Positions 34,968 to 44,371 of a DNA stretch of 64,000 bases are shown here, piece after piece. Under the pieces are notes generated by a model, which saw only the letters and a list, made by a program, of their open reading frames with translations, made no database searches and was not told where the DNA came from. Within the stretch, counting starts at the first letter, position 1, and each line of letters opens with the position of its first letter. The translations under genes were made by a program, and so were the position numbers. Source of the DNA: Acetobacter malorum (GTDB lineage Bacteria > Pseudomonadota > Alphaproteobacteria > Acetobacterales > Acetobacteraceae); contig NZ_JOPG01000017.1 of the NCBI RefSeq assembly GCF_002153605.1, positions 1-64,000 on the forward strand, given 5' to 3'.

Positions 34968-36295
34968 CCGAGTGGCAGCGAGATATGGGCGCGCAGGCCA
35001 TGCGGCTCAATATTGCTGAGGGAAAGCTGACCATTGTGGCGGGTGATAATGGCATCGGCAATGGAGAGTCCCAGTCCCAGCCCGCCATCGGACGCACGGG
35101 CCGGGTCCAGCCGGTAAAAGGGCAGGCGCGCTGAGGCCAGAAGATTAGCCGGAATGCCGGGGCCGTTATCGCTGATGTCAATCAGGGCGCGGCGTCCTTC
35201 TGTGCGCAGGCTGATTGTGACTTCTGTCCCATATTTCAGGCCATTTTCAATCAGATTACTCATGGCCCGTTCCAGCGCTGTGGTCTGACAGATGCAGATC
35301 AACTGCGTAGGGCCGGTATAGTGAATGGTATGGCCCACCACATTAAACTCGTGGCACAGGCTTTCCAGCAGGGAGGCGAGGTCAATCGCTTCCGCCTTTT
35401 CGGCGTCTGTCTGCTCCCGCAGAAAATGGAGTGCCCCGTTCAGCATTTTTTTCATGAGCGTGAGGTCATGCTTCATGGCGGCGGGGGAGGCTTCCTCACC
35501 GCCCAGTTCCAGCCGCATGAACAGGCGGGTAAGAGGCGTGCGCAGATCATGCCCAATGGCAATCAGCATCCGCGTGCGTTCTTCGGCCGAGGCTGCAATC
35601 CGCGCCTGCATGCGGTTGAAGGCATGCGTCAGTCGCCGCACCTCTGTTGGGCCATGCTCAGGCAGAGGGTCCGGGGCAATGTCATATCCAAACGCATCGG
35701 CCTGCGTGGCAATGTTTCGCAAAGGCCGGCTGATATGCCAGATGCTCCAGAATGTGAGAGAGAGCGTGATGGTCAGCAAGGATACCAGAGACACCGTGAG
35801 CGGCATGGTCCAGCGCAGCATGTGGCCAAGGTGATGGTTGGGGGTGTTGGAGATCAGAACACTGATGTTATCGTGGGGCAGATACAGATAGGATACTGGC
35901 ATTCCGGCATCATGCGGGGCACAGCTTTTGGCGCGCAGGGCGTGGCGGGTCAGATTGCCCCGATACACCAGCATGCGTTGCAGAAAATCCGTGATGTGGT
36001 CGGTCGGCACCGCCACACAGGGGGCAGGCTGGCCAACAAGAAACGTGATGTCATTGCTGGATATTTTCTGGGCAATGGCCTCGCGGATCTGAGGTGGCGC
36101 AGCTTGCAGTGCTTCAATGCCGGTTTCAATCGCCAGAATATTTGTCCATGGGCCGCCCGGTAGTGGCGGCACCAGAGGCCGAAACGCATAGAGTAGAAAA
36201 GACGTAATGCTGAGTGTGAGGAACATGCACACGGACACCAGCATGACCATCTGGCCATAGATGGTGCGGGGGTAGAGCCGTGGAAATGTCTTCAT
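34949..36295 (-). CDS. EnvZ-type sensor histidine kinase
   Basis: 448 residues. Two membrane helices (about 16-37 and 164-186) flank a periplasmic sensor of about 125 residues, followed by a HAMP-like region. The phosphorylated His is H249 (IAIGHDLRTPLTR). The ATP-binding domain shows the N box (NLIENGLKYG), G1 (DISDNGPGIP) and G2 (GGLGLGLSIADAI). Its ATG overlaps the stop of the response regulator gene. The signal sensed is unknown. The organisation and the HDLRTPLTR H box are those of the OmpR/EnvZ group. Confidence 0.92.
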   Translation of the reverse strand: MKTFPRLYPRTIYGQMVMLVSVCMFLTLSITSFLLYAFRPLVPPLPGGPWTNILAIETGIEALQAAPPQIREAIAQKISSNDITFLVGQPAPCVAVPTDHITDFLQRMLVYRGNLTRHALRAKSCAPHDAGMPVSYLYLPHDNISVLISNTPNHHLGHMLRWTMPLTVSLVSLLTITLSLTFWSIWHISRPLRNIATQADAFGYDIAPDPLPEHGPTEVRRLTHAFNRMQARIAASAEERTRMLIAIGHDLRTPLTRLFMRLELGGEEASPAAMKHDLTLMKKMLNGALHFLREQTDAEKAEAIDLASLLESLCHEFNVVGHTIHYTGPTQLICICQTTALERAMSNLIENGLKYGTEVTISLRTEGRRALIDISDNGPGIPANLLASARLPFYRLDPARASDGGLGLGLSIADAIITRHNGQLSLSNIEPHGLRAHISLPLGTLPAS

Positions 36296-37020
36296 GGGGT
36301 GCTGTCGTCAGGGTCGAAAATATAGCCGCCCCCGCGAATGGTGCGGATCAGTTCCAGTTGTCGTCCTTCATGCGACAGCTTGCGGCGCAGGCGGCTGATC
36401 AGCAGGTCAATGGCGCGGGGGTCCACGTTTTTCTCATCCCCATGAATCCGGGCCAGAAGTTCGGTCCGGTTAAAGACATGGTGGGCGTTCTGGCAGAAGG
36501 TCAACAGCAAATCTGTTTCTGACCCAGTCAGAGCCACGCGGATGCCAGTCTTGCCGTATAGCGCGCGCTTGGCGGGTTCAAACAACCAGTTATCGAAGCG
36601 ATAGTGCTGAACGCCCTGAGTTTCCGGCTGGGCGGCTTCGGGCTGGGCGCGTCTCAGCACGGCCCGGATGCGGGCGGCCAGTTCTTCCAGATCAAACGGT
36701 TTGGAGACATAGTCATCTGCGCCCAGATCCAGCCCGGAAATACGGTCATGAATATCATTCAGCGCGCTGACCATGATGATGCGCGTGGCGGATGTCTGGC
36801 GCAGATGCTTGCACAAAGTGCGCCCGTCTTCTTCCGGCAACATGAGGTCGAGCAGGGTGAGATCTACAGGACGGCGCTTTTCTGCGGCATCAATGCCGGC
36901 GCGGTTGAGGGCGGTGGAGACCTCATACCCCAGTCGCTGAAGGTAGCGCTGCAATAACCCGCAAATTTCGGGGTCATCTTCCACAATCAGGATATGGATA
37001 GCCTGCGGGGTGTCTGTCAT
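36292..37020 (-). CDS. OmpR-family response regulator
   Basis: 242 residues from the ATG at 37020; a TTG at 37074 would add 18 residues of Ser/Thr-rich leader. The receiver domain has its phospho-acceptor Asp in LTLLDLMLPEEDG and the conserved Lys in DDYVSKPFDLEEL. A C-terminal winged helix (LTGSETDLLLTFCQNAHHVF then RLRRKLSHEGRQLELIRTIR) binds DNA. Its stop overlaps the kinase start (ATGA). The small His/Asn-rich protein gene ends about 200 bases upstream on the same strand, separated by a terminator. Confidence 0.93.
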   Translation of the reverse strand: MTDTPQAIHILIVEDDPEICGLLQRYLQRLGYEVSTALNRAGIDAAEKRRPVDLTLLDLMLPEEDGRTLCKHLRQTSATRIIMVSALNDIHDRISGLDLGADDYVSKPFDLEELAARIRAVLRRAQPEAAQPETQGVQHYRFDNWLFEPAKRALYGKTGIRVALTGSETDLLLTFCQNAHHVFNRTELLARIHGDEKNVDPRAIDLLISRLRRKLSHEGRQLELIRTIRGGGYIFDPDDSTP

Positions 37021-37168
37021 GGCTGCGTGCGCGTCGGAGCGTGTCGGCGAGGAGGAAGTGGGATGTGAAGACAAATGTGCTGTTCTCGTATCAGTCAGGC
37101 CTCATGTATCCGTCTATTAAGACGCTGCTTTTATAAAGGAACGCAAGGGAAAAACCGGAGAGCATGCA

Positions 37169-37200
37169 AAAAGGCACTTCCGGGGAAGTGCCTTTCTGTT
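37169..37200 (-). terminator. Intrinsic terminator of the small His/Asn-rich gene
   Basis: An 11-bp stem AAGGCACTTCC/GGAAGTGCCTT with a 2-base centre is followed on the minus strand by a T run. It sits 20-50 bases after the stop of the small secreted protein gene. Confidence 0.75.
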
Positions 37201-37219
37201 TCATGCGGTCAGAACCAGA

Positions 37220-37549
37220 TTAGTTCTGGTTGTCGCCGTTGTTCTGGCCACCGTCACGGTTGCTGTCACGGCCTTCACCACGGTGGTTGCCCCCATGGCG
37301 GTGCTCACCACCATTCTGGTTGTCACCCTGGTTGTTCTGGTTATCAGAGTTGGAAGAGTTGTCGCGATGACCGCGATGCTCACCACCATGACGGCGGTTG
37401 CCGTTTTCGTCACCGTCGTTGCTATTCTGGTTGTCAGAATTGCCGTTGTCGCTGTTCTGGTTGTGGTGGTGTCTGTGTTCTTCAGCGTGAGACAGAGCCG
37501 GAGCCACAACACCCAGAGCAGCGGCGAGGAGAATAGCTTTTTTCATCAT
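37220..37549 (-). CDS. Small secreted His/Asn/Gly-rich repeat protein
   Basis: 109 residues. A canonical signal peptide (MMKKAILLAAALGVVAPALSHA) is followed by a mature part of about 87 residues made almost entirely of Asn, Gly, His, Asp, Arg and Ser, with repeats such as GGEHRGHRDN, GGEHRHGGNH and SDNQNNQGDNQN. No hydrophobic core is present, so it is probably unfolded in the periplasm or outside. Clustered histidines suggest metal (Ni, Cu, Zn) binding. AAGGG lies 7 bases before the start and a strong terminator follows, which supports a real gene. No family was recognised. Confidence 0.8.
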   Translation of the reverse strand: MMKKAILLAAALGVVAPALSHAEEHRHHHNQNSDNGNSDNQNSNDGDENGNRRHGGEHRGHRDNSSNSDNQNNQGDNQNGGEHRHGGNHRGEGRDSNRDGGQNNGDNQN

Positions 37550-37797
37550 TACAAAACCCTTTATGCAGAGCGGGAGAAAAAGACTCTCTCGCCTGTCTAG
37601 GGGAAAACATAAGAGGATTTTTTTTTACTAAAAGGGGGAAAGTAGTAAATAAATATAATATGTCAAATGTGAAAAATAATAGGAATATACGATAAATATT
37701 ATAGGATAAATGACATGAAAAAATCGATCATATTTGCGCGAGGCCGCCTTCCGACTGCACGGCTGCCACAAATCTGCCGTGCTTTACGGGTGAGCAA

Positions 37798-38634
37798 TCA
37801 GAGGCTGGTGTTAAGGGCTGGATAGAAACTGGCAGATGGACTGCGCTGCATGCTGATTTTCTGAGGGGAACAGTATTTTTCGGGCAGCATATCAACGGGT
37901 AAAATGGCCTGCCGAATTTTGTAATCCTCCTTATAGAGATCCATGATTTTCTCTTTCTGGAGGGGGCGAAGATCTGTGGTGAAGCGTTGCGTGGTGTTAA
38001 TCTTCTTGATCTCGCCCGCATGCAGGCCGGGGACAAAAGGATAGATCCGGTCAATATCCTTGAGATCAAACAGCATTTTGACGGCTATGTCGCCGTGGCG
38101 GTCGGTCAGATACCAGTGTTGCGGGCGCAGCACATGGTCCAGCTGATAGATTGAGGTTGTACCGTCCACATACTCAATCATGCGGTCCAGAGTGGTTAAA
38201 TCTGCATAGTGTTCTGCAAAGCCGGGATGCAGGCTGACATGGCTGCCACCCCCGTTCCGGATGAAATCATAAGAGGACAGGAAGCGTTCAACCGGGTCCC
38301 GCCACAAGGCAAAGCTGGGCATGGTGCGCACAACGTCTGGCGCATGTCTCTGGTAGTAGCGGATGCTTTCATGGCGCATGCTACAGCCATAAAGCTCCTT
38401 GGAGATGGCTGTCCCGGCATTTTTGGGCACATGAATAAACAGAACGCCCGCGTTGCGGATAATGTCCAGACGCTGCTGGCGCTTCCTGCTCAGGGGGAGA
38501 GGAAGCCTCCAGTCGACATATCGTTCCTGCAGGTCACCATGCAGGGTAACGCCGCAGAGTTGTTCCATCGTCTTCTTGCGAGTTTCCTTTATCTGTTCTC
38601 GCAGAGTAGAAAAAGCAGAAGACATGGCGGGCAT
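37798..38634 (-). CDS. Sulfotransferase-family protein
   Basis: 278 residues. The PAPS 5'-phosphosulfate loop is visible as LFIHVPKNAGTAISKELYG. A second block, FALWRDPVERFLSSYDFIRN, matches the 3'-phosphate-binding RDPxxRxxSxY motif of Golgi-type sulfotransferases. It would move sulfate from PAPS to a carbohydrate or other acceptor in the cytoplasm. It stands alone with no polysaccharide genes adjacent, and its upstream and downstream DNA is AT-rich. Acceptor unknown. Confidence 0.8.
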   Translation of the reverse strand: MPAMSSAFSTLREQIKETRKKTMEQLCGVTLHGDLQERYVDWRLPLPLSRKRQQRLDIIRNAGVLFIHVPKNAGTAISKELYGCSMRHESIRYYQRHAPDVVRTMPSFALWRDPVERFLSSYDFIRNGGGSHVSLHPGFAEHYADLTTLDRMIEYVDGTTSIYQLDHVLRPQHWYLTDRHGDIAVKMLFDLKDIDRIYPFVPGLHAGEIKKINTTQRFTTDLRPLQKEKIMDLYKEDYKIRQAILPVDMLPEKYCSPQKISMQRSPSASFYPALNTSL

Positions 38635-38866
38635 CCAGTAACAAAACGTAGAAAGCTGCGCATCACCTCATTTCATAGGATCAGAAATGACATGATGAAA
38701 AACAAACGATCTATTTGAGAGTCGTTTTTAAGCACAGATTTCTGGCTCTGGGATGCACAAAAATGAGAATTGTCTTTTTATTTCAGTTCTGACAAAAAGA
38801 CGGTCAAAATAAGGACAGTCCCTCAGCGCATGCACTCACAGTATTATGGGCACGCGCAGGAATTTA

Positions 38867-39838
38867 TTAGCAGTCATACCAGCCAAGGGTACGCAGGGTT
38901 TCCAGCATGGGTGCGGGCAGCCAGCCCTCATTTTGCATATCCTCAATCATCCAGCCACAGGCGGCGCCCGTCTGGCCGTTCTGGCCGCCAAACATCATGG
39001 TATCGGCCATGGCGCGGGAGCCTGGCATGACGGCTTTGACAGCCTCTTCCGGCAGGCCCAGCCCGTTGGCGTCGAGAGGCCTGCTGAGCAGATGCGTAAT
39101 GTCCTGCGCGTGTGCCGGATCATGACACAGGGCAATGGCTTCGGTGAGTGCCGCATGCATACGGGCCGGGCCGTCCGGGTTCTGGCTTTTCCATATTTCT
39201 TTCAAAACCAGCATTTTTTCCAGGTGGCCTGGCGCAAGAGAGGCAGAGCCTGCGACAATAAATGCCAGCCCCTTGAGGTGTGCATCTGCTCCCCATGGTG
39301 GCCCTGCGCAAAACCCGTCAATCTCACCAGCCGCGAGGGCCTGAATCATGCGGGCTGGCGGCATGATGACAATCTCGGTTTCTGTATCCCGGCAAACGGA
39401 CAGATTTTTTAGAAAGCGTGACAAAATCAGATAGTGTGTGGAGTAGAGATGAACGACACCAAGACGCGGCTTGCGGCCTAAAGTGTTTTTCCAGTTTTCA
39501 AAAGCCCGGTGTTTATCGGCCTGCGCCGTCCATTCTGTATGATCAACTTTTTGACCGCGCAGCACAATTGTGTTGCCGCCACGGCTGACCGGAAAACCCG
39601 GGCGCAGGCCAATAGCTCGCCCCCGCTGGCCAAGAGCGGTCATAATGGCCAGCGGGGGAAACATCAGCGCGCCATCCAGCCCGTTCCACACCAGCCCGTC
39701 CGCAATATTGGCCCAAGAGGGCACGACCACGGCCTCAACATCCAGCCCGTGGCGGCTAAAAATACCCATGCTGCGGGCCACAAGCACAGGGGCACTATCC
39801 GCCAGTTGCAGCAGGCCAATGCGGCAGGTGGTGATCAT
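38867..39838 (-). CDS. nasS: Nitrate sensor NasS (NrtA/CmpA-like)
   Basis: 323 residues with the NrtA/CmpA/TauA-type solute-binding fold but no signal peptide (MITTCRIGLLQLADSAPVLV), as expected for cytoplasmic NasS. Characteristic blocks are WNGLDGALMFPPLAIMTALG and AALAAGEIDGFCAGPPWGAD. NasS binds nitrate or nitrite; without ligand it holds NasT inactive. Its start overlaps the nasT stop (ATGA), giving coupled translation and likely fixed stoichiometry. It closes the nitrate operon. Confidence 0.88.
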   Translation of the reverse strand: MITTCRIGLLQLADSAPVLVARSMGIFSRHGLDVEAVVVPSWANIADGLVWNGLDGALMFPPLAIMTALGQRGRAIGLRPGFPVSRGGNTIVLRGQKVDHTEWTAQADKHRAFENWKNTLGRKPRLGVVHLYSTHYLILSRFLKNLSVCRDTETEIVIMPPARMIQALAAGEIDGFCAGPPWGADAHLKGLAFIVAGSASLAPGHLEKMLVLKEIWKSQNPDGPARMHAALTEAIALCHDPAHAQDITHLLSRPLDANGLGLPEEAVKAVMPGSRAMADTMMFGGQNGQTGAACGWMIEDMQNEGWLPAPMLETLRTLGWYDC

Positions 39839-40416
39839 TGTTTCGGGTTCCTGTTCTGGTGAGCAAGATAATCTGTGGCAACATCAATAATTTTTCGTGC
39901 CTGCTGCATCGCCTGTTTGCGGAACCAGCGATAGGCTTCATCTTCCTTACAGCGCTCCTGCTTCATAAACAGGAACTTGGCGCGGTCTATGGTCTCACGT
40001 TCGGAAAGTGTCTTTCTGGCGGCCTCAAGTTCCGCATTGGTATTCCGAAAGCGACGATAGAGCGCAATGGCGGCGCGCAGCAGGGGTTTGACGTTTGTAA
40101 CCGGCGCATCCAGCACATTGTAGGAACAGACCCCGGCCGCAAAGGCGTCTTCCATCAGGCTTTCGTCATCTTCGTCCACAAACAGGGCCACAGGCCGTTC
40201 CAGCCCGGAGGCGGAAAGGGCGCGGACACTGTCCAGCGCATCGCGGTCGGCACGGCTAATGTCCACCAGCACAATATCCGGGGCATGGCGGCGCACGGCA
40301 TCAATCAGGCTGGTGTCATCTTCTACCAGAATAACGTCCAGCGTTGCCTCGGCTTCCAGAAGACGGGCCAGTGCGCCGGCACGGTGAGAGTTTTCATCAG
40401 CCAGAAGGACTTTCAT
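39835..40416 (-). CDS. nasT: ANTAR-domain transcription antiterminator NasT
   Basis: 193 residues from the ATG at 40416, 9 bases after AAAGGAGG. An upstream in-frame TTG at 40440 is rejected. The receiver-like domain (MKVLLADENSHRAGALARLL) keeps only part of the usual phospho-acceptor set. The C-terminal ANTAR helices (RAKFLFMKQERCKEDEAYRW and FRKQAMQQARKIIDVATDYL) bind paired hairpins in leader RNA to prevent termination. It lies 20 bases after the nitrate reductase gene. The target is presumably the leader before narK. Confidence 0.9.
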   Translation of the reverse strand: MKVLLADENSHRAGALARLLEAEATLDVILVEDDTSLIDAVRRHAPDIVLVDISRADRDALDSVRALSASGLERPVALFVDEDDESLMEDAFAAGVCSYNVLDAPVTNVKPLLRAAIALYRRFRNTNAELEAARKTLSERETIDRAKFLFMKQERCKEDEAYRWFRKQAMQQARKIIDVATDYLAHQNRNPKQ

Positions 40417-40436
40417 GCAGCCTGTCCTCCTTTCGT

Positions 40437-43400
40437 TCAATACACGTCCCGCAGATAACGGCCACTGCGGGTAAGGTCGGTTATAAAAGCGTCTGCCTGC
40501 TCGCTTGTCATTGATCCATGTCGTGCAATAATTTTTTTCAGGGCGCTGTCAACATCCCGCGCCATGCGGGCGGCATCTCCACAGATATAGAAATAAGCCC
40601 CTTGGTTCAGCCAGTCCCAAAGTATGGCACCATGCTCTTCCATGCGGTCCTGCACGTAAATGCGCTCCGGCTGATCGCGCGAGAACGCGGTGTCCAGCCG
40701 TGTCAGGCAGCCTTCGGCCATAAAGGCTTCCAGTTCCTCACGGTAATAAAAACCGGTGCGTTCATGTCGTTCCCCAAAGAACAGCCAGTTCGGGCCAGAG
40801 GCCTTTCGGGCTGAGCGTTCCTGCAAAAAGGCTCGGAAGGGCGCAATGCCAGTGCCCGGCCCCACCATGATGACGGGCACGGTCTCATCCGCAGGCAGAT
40901 GGAAATGCGTTGTGGGCTGTACAAACACCGGCACTGTATCACCAGCCTTTAGTCCTGCCAGCCATGTGGACGAGACGCCGGGATAAGGGGAGGTGTTGAC
41001 GCCCACTGTGAGATGCACGCTGTCCAGACAGACAGTGGGGGAGGAGGAAATGGAATAAAGCCGCGGCTGCATCTGCCGGAAGAGCGTGGGCAGATCCTCT
41101 GGTGCCACAGGGGCCGGAAGGGTTGCGATAAGGTCTGGCAAATAACCGCTTTCCGTGCGGCCCAGTCGTTCCAGCAGTCTGGCGGATGGGCGTGAGAGGT
41201 CAAACCAGCGACGCAGTGCTTCGCCCAGCGAGGTGGGGCCGTGGTGGCGCAGCGTCAGGATGGTTTCTTCGGGCATCTGCAGGGCGGCCAGAACCTGTTG
41301 CACAATGTCCTCATTGTTGCGTGGCCAGACGCCCAGCGCATCGCCTGCTTTATAAGTTACGCCTGTGCCGGAAAGATCCAGTGTAATGTGGCATGTTTCC
41401 TTATCAGGGTCATTACCGGTCAGGCGGGTCACGCTGGCGAGGCGTGCCAGGGCCGGCGTGGTGCGGGTGATGCCAGGGGCCAGAGCCGGGGCGAGCAGGG
41501 CAGGGCTGGTTTCGGACGGCGCGGGGCCACCCAATACTGCCAGAAGCCGGGGCCGCCACTCTTCTACGGTGTCCTCATAATCCGGTTCACAGTCCACGCG
41601 GGGCAGGAGCGGTGTGCCGCCAAGTGCGCTCAGCCGTTCATCCAGCGCGCGACCAAACCCGCAGAAGCTGGCGTAAGAAGAATCCCCCAGTGCCAGCACC
41701 GCATAGCGGAGGGCTGGCAGGGTGAGGTCCTGTTCTTTGAGGGCCTCCCAGAACGGAGCAGCACTATCCGGTGGGTCGCCATCGCCAAAGGTGGAAACAA
41801 GAAACAACGCCGTGCCGGAAAGAGTGGCCGGGTCACACGCATTGAGTTCGGCCAGACGCACCGGATGCCCGTTTTCCCGTAGCCAGAGTGCAGTTTGTGC
41901 CGCCAGAGCCTCCGTGCGTCCGGTCTGGGAAGCCCACCAGAGAGTGAGGGTTGGAGCAGTGGCTTCTGTAGAAGGAAGGGGGGCCGCTGCTACCGGGGTG
42001 CGGGAATACAGCCCCGCCAGCAGGCCGTTGAGGTGCGCCCTCTGTGCGTCAGAAAGTGGGGCGGCTCCCGGCACAACAGGCACGCTGTCCTTTGGAGGAG
42101 CCATGCGCAGACCATCCAGAAAACCACTGAGCCAACCAAGGCTTTCCCCGGAAAAATCAGGCGCTTTCTGTGGTGTCAGACCCAGATGGCGGGCAAGCTG
42201 ATCTGTGGGCATGATCTCTGTGCTTTCCTGAGCAGGAGGGGCGGCAGTCTGAACACGGGTCAGGGAGACGGCGCAGTGCTTGATGCCGGGCTGGAGAGAG
42301 ACGGGGTCAATCGCATCCGGCGTGACGGCATTGATGCAGAGCACCTCGCCAAAGCGGTCATTCCAGTGGAAGGGCGCAAAGCAGGTGCCGGGGGCGACAC
42401 GCCGGGAAATACGAGCCGGAAGTGTGGCGCTCCCCCGGCGGGAGCGGATTTCAACCGTATCGTTTTCGGCAATCCCAAGGTGTTTGGCGTCATCGGGGGC
42501 CAGTTCCAGAAAAGGACCGGGGTTGAGTTTGTTCAGTTGCTCCACCCGGCCTGTCTTGGTGAGCGTGTGCCACTGATGTTGCAGGCGGCCGGTATTGAGC
42601 AGGAAGGGGTAATCTTCATCCGGTTCGTCTTCCCGCGGCATCCATGGGCGGGCAAAGAACACCGCTTTCCCTGTGGGTGTGGCAAACACTGGGGGTGCGT
42701 CCGGGTTGGGGCGGTAGCGGATGGGGTGGCGTGGCGCGGTATCGCCTGCCGGGGCGGGCCATTGCACGGGGCCGTCTTTCAAACGACTATGGCTGATGCC
42801 GGAAATATCATAGCCCGTTACAGGGTTTGCAAAACGACTGGCTTCTGCAAAAACTTCCGCAGCGGAAGTGAAAGAAAACCCTTCCGCAAACCCCATGGCG
42901 CACGCCACGCGGGCAATAATCTGCCAGTCTGGCATGGCCTCGCCCGGAGGGGGCACAGCCTGCCGGGCAAGGGTCATGGTGCGGTCGGAATTAACCTGCA
43001 CCCCATCGCTTTCCGCCCACAGCGCACCGGGGAGCAGGATATCGGCATAGGGGCCGGTTTCCGTATCCGCATAGGCATCCTGCACAATGACAAGCTCGGC
43101 TTTTTCAAGTGCAGCCTGAACTCTACCGCGCCGGGGTACGGTGGCGACAGGATTGGTGCAGATAATCCAGCACGCTTTGATGTGCCCTTCTGCCATATCC
43201 TGAAACAGGGCGATTGCACCCTCGCTGTTCGCATCCCGGATGGTGCCGGGGGGTAGGTGCCATTGCTGTTCACAAAAGGCGCGGTCCTGAGCCGAGAGCG
43301 CGCTGCGCTGGCCGGGCAGGCCGGGGCCCATATAGCCCATTTCCCGCCCGCCCATGGCGTTGGGCTGCCCGGTGAGGGAGAATGGTCCGGCCCCCGGTTT

Positions 43401-44366
43401 GCAGATAGCTCCGGTGGCCAGATGCAAATTGCACAAGGCATTGGTGTGCCAGGCACCGGAGGTGCTCTGGTTGAGCCCCATGGTCCACAAAGAGAGCCAT
43501 TCACCTGCTTCCGCAATCCAGCAGGCGGCGGTTCGGATGTCCTCCTCTGCAAGGCCCGTCAGAGCGGCGACACGCTCTGGCGTGTAATCGGCCAGAAAAG
43601 TGGACATTTCCTCCCAGCCAGTCGTGCAGGTTGCGATAAAGTCCGTATCAATCGCACCATTTTCCACCAGAAGATGCAGTAGCCCATTAAGCAACGCGAG
43701 GTCTGTGCCGGGGCGGATTTGCAGGAAGAGATCGGCTTTGTCTGCTGTGGCAGTGCGGCGTGGGTCCACCACAATCAGTTTTGCCCCGGCCCGTTTACGG
43801 TCCATCAGGCGCAGGAACAGGATGGGGTGACAATCTGCCATATTCGCCCCGATGACGAAAAACAGATTGGTGCAGTCAAAATCTTCGTAAGAGCCGGGAG
43901 GGGCATCCGCCCCCAAGGAGAGTTTATAGCCCGTACCAGCAGCGGCCATGCACAGGCGGGAATTGGACTCGATATGCCGTGTGCGGAGGTAGCCTTTGAC
44001 CAGCTTATTGGCGAGATACTGGGCCTCCATGGACATCTGGCCGGACACGTAAAGCGCAATGGCGTCCGGTCCATCTGTCTCCAGAATATGCTTCAGCCGT
44101 CTGGCTGTTTCCCCAATAGCAGTGTCCATGGAAACGGGAGCAGGTGGCGTAGCCCGGTCGGGCCGAAGCAGAGCGCAGTCCAGTCGGGCGGCGGAGGTAA
44201 CGGGCTTGTCGCATGAGCTTCCTTTGGTGCAGAGCCGACCGCCATTGGCCGGGTGCGCGCTATCGCCCCGCACCCGGACAATTTTCTGGTCTTCCACGTC
44301 CATCACGATGCCGCAACCGACACCGCAATACGGGCAGACAGACCGGATTTCTTCCGCGCAGGCCAT
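40437..44366 (-). CDS. Assimilatory nitrate reductase fused to an FAD/FMN flavoprotein reductase
   Basis: 1309 residues. The molybdopterin part (about 1-700) begins with a [4Fe-4S] site C11-x2-C14-x3-C18-x27-C46 ([14 protein letters not shown]) and includes [20 protein letters not shown] and a MoCo C-terminal domain. From about 790 a CysJ/P450-reductase-like module follows: flavodoxin ([27 protein letters not shown]), FAD-binding ([10 protein letters not shown]) and NADPH-binding ([18 protein letters not shown]), ending in RYLRDVY. The fusion lets NADPH electrons reach the Mo centre within one chain. It lies 5 bases from nirBD. Usual NasA/NasC proteins are only 700-900 residues. Confidence 0.93.
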   Translation of the reverse strand: MACAEEIRSVCPYCGVGCGIVMDVEDQKIVRVRGDSAHPANGGRLCTKGSSCDKPVTSAARLDCALLRPDRATPPAPVSMDTAIGETARRLKHILETDGPDAIALYVSGQMSMEAQYLANKLVKGYLRTRHIESNSRLCMAAAGTGYKLSLGADAPPGSYEDFDCTNLFFVIGANMADCHPILFLRLMDRKRAGAKLIVVDPRRTATADKADLFLQIRPGTDLALLNGLLHLLVENGAIDTDFIATCTTGWEEMSTFLADYTPERVAALTGLAEEDIRTAACWIAEAGEWLSLWTMGLNQSTSGAWHTNALCNLHLATGAICKPGAGPFSLTGQPNAMGGREMGYMGPGLPGQRSALSAQDRAFCEQQWHLPPGTIRDANSEGAIALFQDMAEGHIKACWIICTNPVATVPRRGRVQAALEKAELVIVQDAYADTETGPYADILLPGALWAESDGVQVNSDRTMTLARQAVPPPGEAMPDWQIIARVACAMGFAEGFSFTSAAEVFAEASRFANPVTGYDISGISHSRLKDGPVQWPAPAGDTAPRHPIRYRPNPDAPPVFATPTGKAVFFARPWMPREDEPDEDYPFLLNTGRLQHQWHTLTKTGRVEQLNKLNPGPFLELAPDDAKHLGIAENDTVEIRSRRGSATLPARISRRVAPGTCFAPFHWNDRFGEVLCINAVTPDAIDPVSLQPGIKHCAVSLTRVQTAAPPAQESTEIMPTDQLARHLGLTPQKAPDFSGESLGWLSGFLDGLRMAPPKDSVPVVPGAAPLSDAQRAHLNGLLAGLYSRTPVAAAPLPSTEATAPTLTLWWASQTGRTEALAAQTALWLRENGHPVRLAELNACDPATLSGTALFLVSTFGDGDPPDSAAPFWEALKEQDLTLPALRYAVLALGDSSYASFCGFGRALDERLSALGGTPLLPRVDCEPDYEDTVEEWRPRLLAVLGGPAPSETSPALLAPALAPGITRTTPALARLASVTRLTGNDPDKETCHITLDLSGTGVTYKAGDALGVWPRNNEDIVQQVLAALQMPEETILTLRHHGPTSLGEALRRWFDLSRPSARLLERLGRTESGYLPDLIATLPAPVAPEDLPTLFRQMQPRLYSISSSPTVCLDSVHLTVGVNTSPYPGVSSTWLAGLKAGDTVPVFVQPTTHFHLPADETVPVIMVGPGTGIAPFRAFLQERSARKASGPNWLFFGERHERTGFYYREELEAFMAEGCLTRLDTAFSRDQPERIYVQDRMEEHGAILWDWLNQGAYFYICGDAARMARDVDSALKKIIARHGSMTSEQADAFITDLTRSGRYLRDVY

Positions 44367-44371
44367 GCGGG

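Noticed and set aside
35321-36163. A 280-codon plus-strand open frame opposite the histidine kinase
   Set aside because: It is His/Gln/Arg-rich shadow translation without a start site or known motif.
38762-38780. A GAGAATTGTC element resembling half a Fur box
   Set aside because: Only one half matches the consensus, and it is not placed well for the adjacent sulfotransferase gene.
41895-43256. A 453-codon open frame on the plus strand opposite the nitrate reductase
   Set aside because: It lies entirely within a certain gene on the other strand, shows no recognisable domain, and is expected from high third-position GC.
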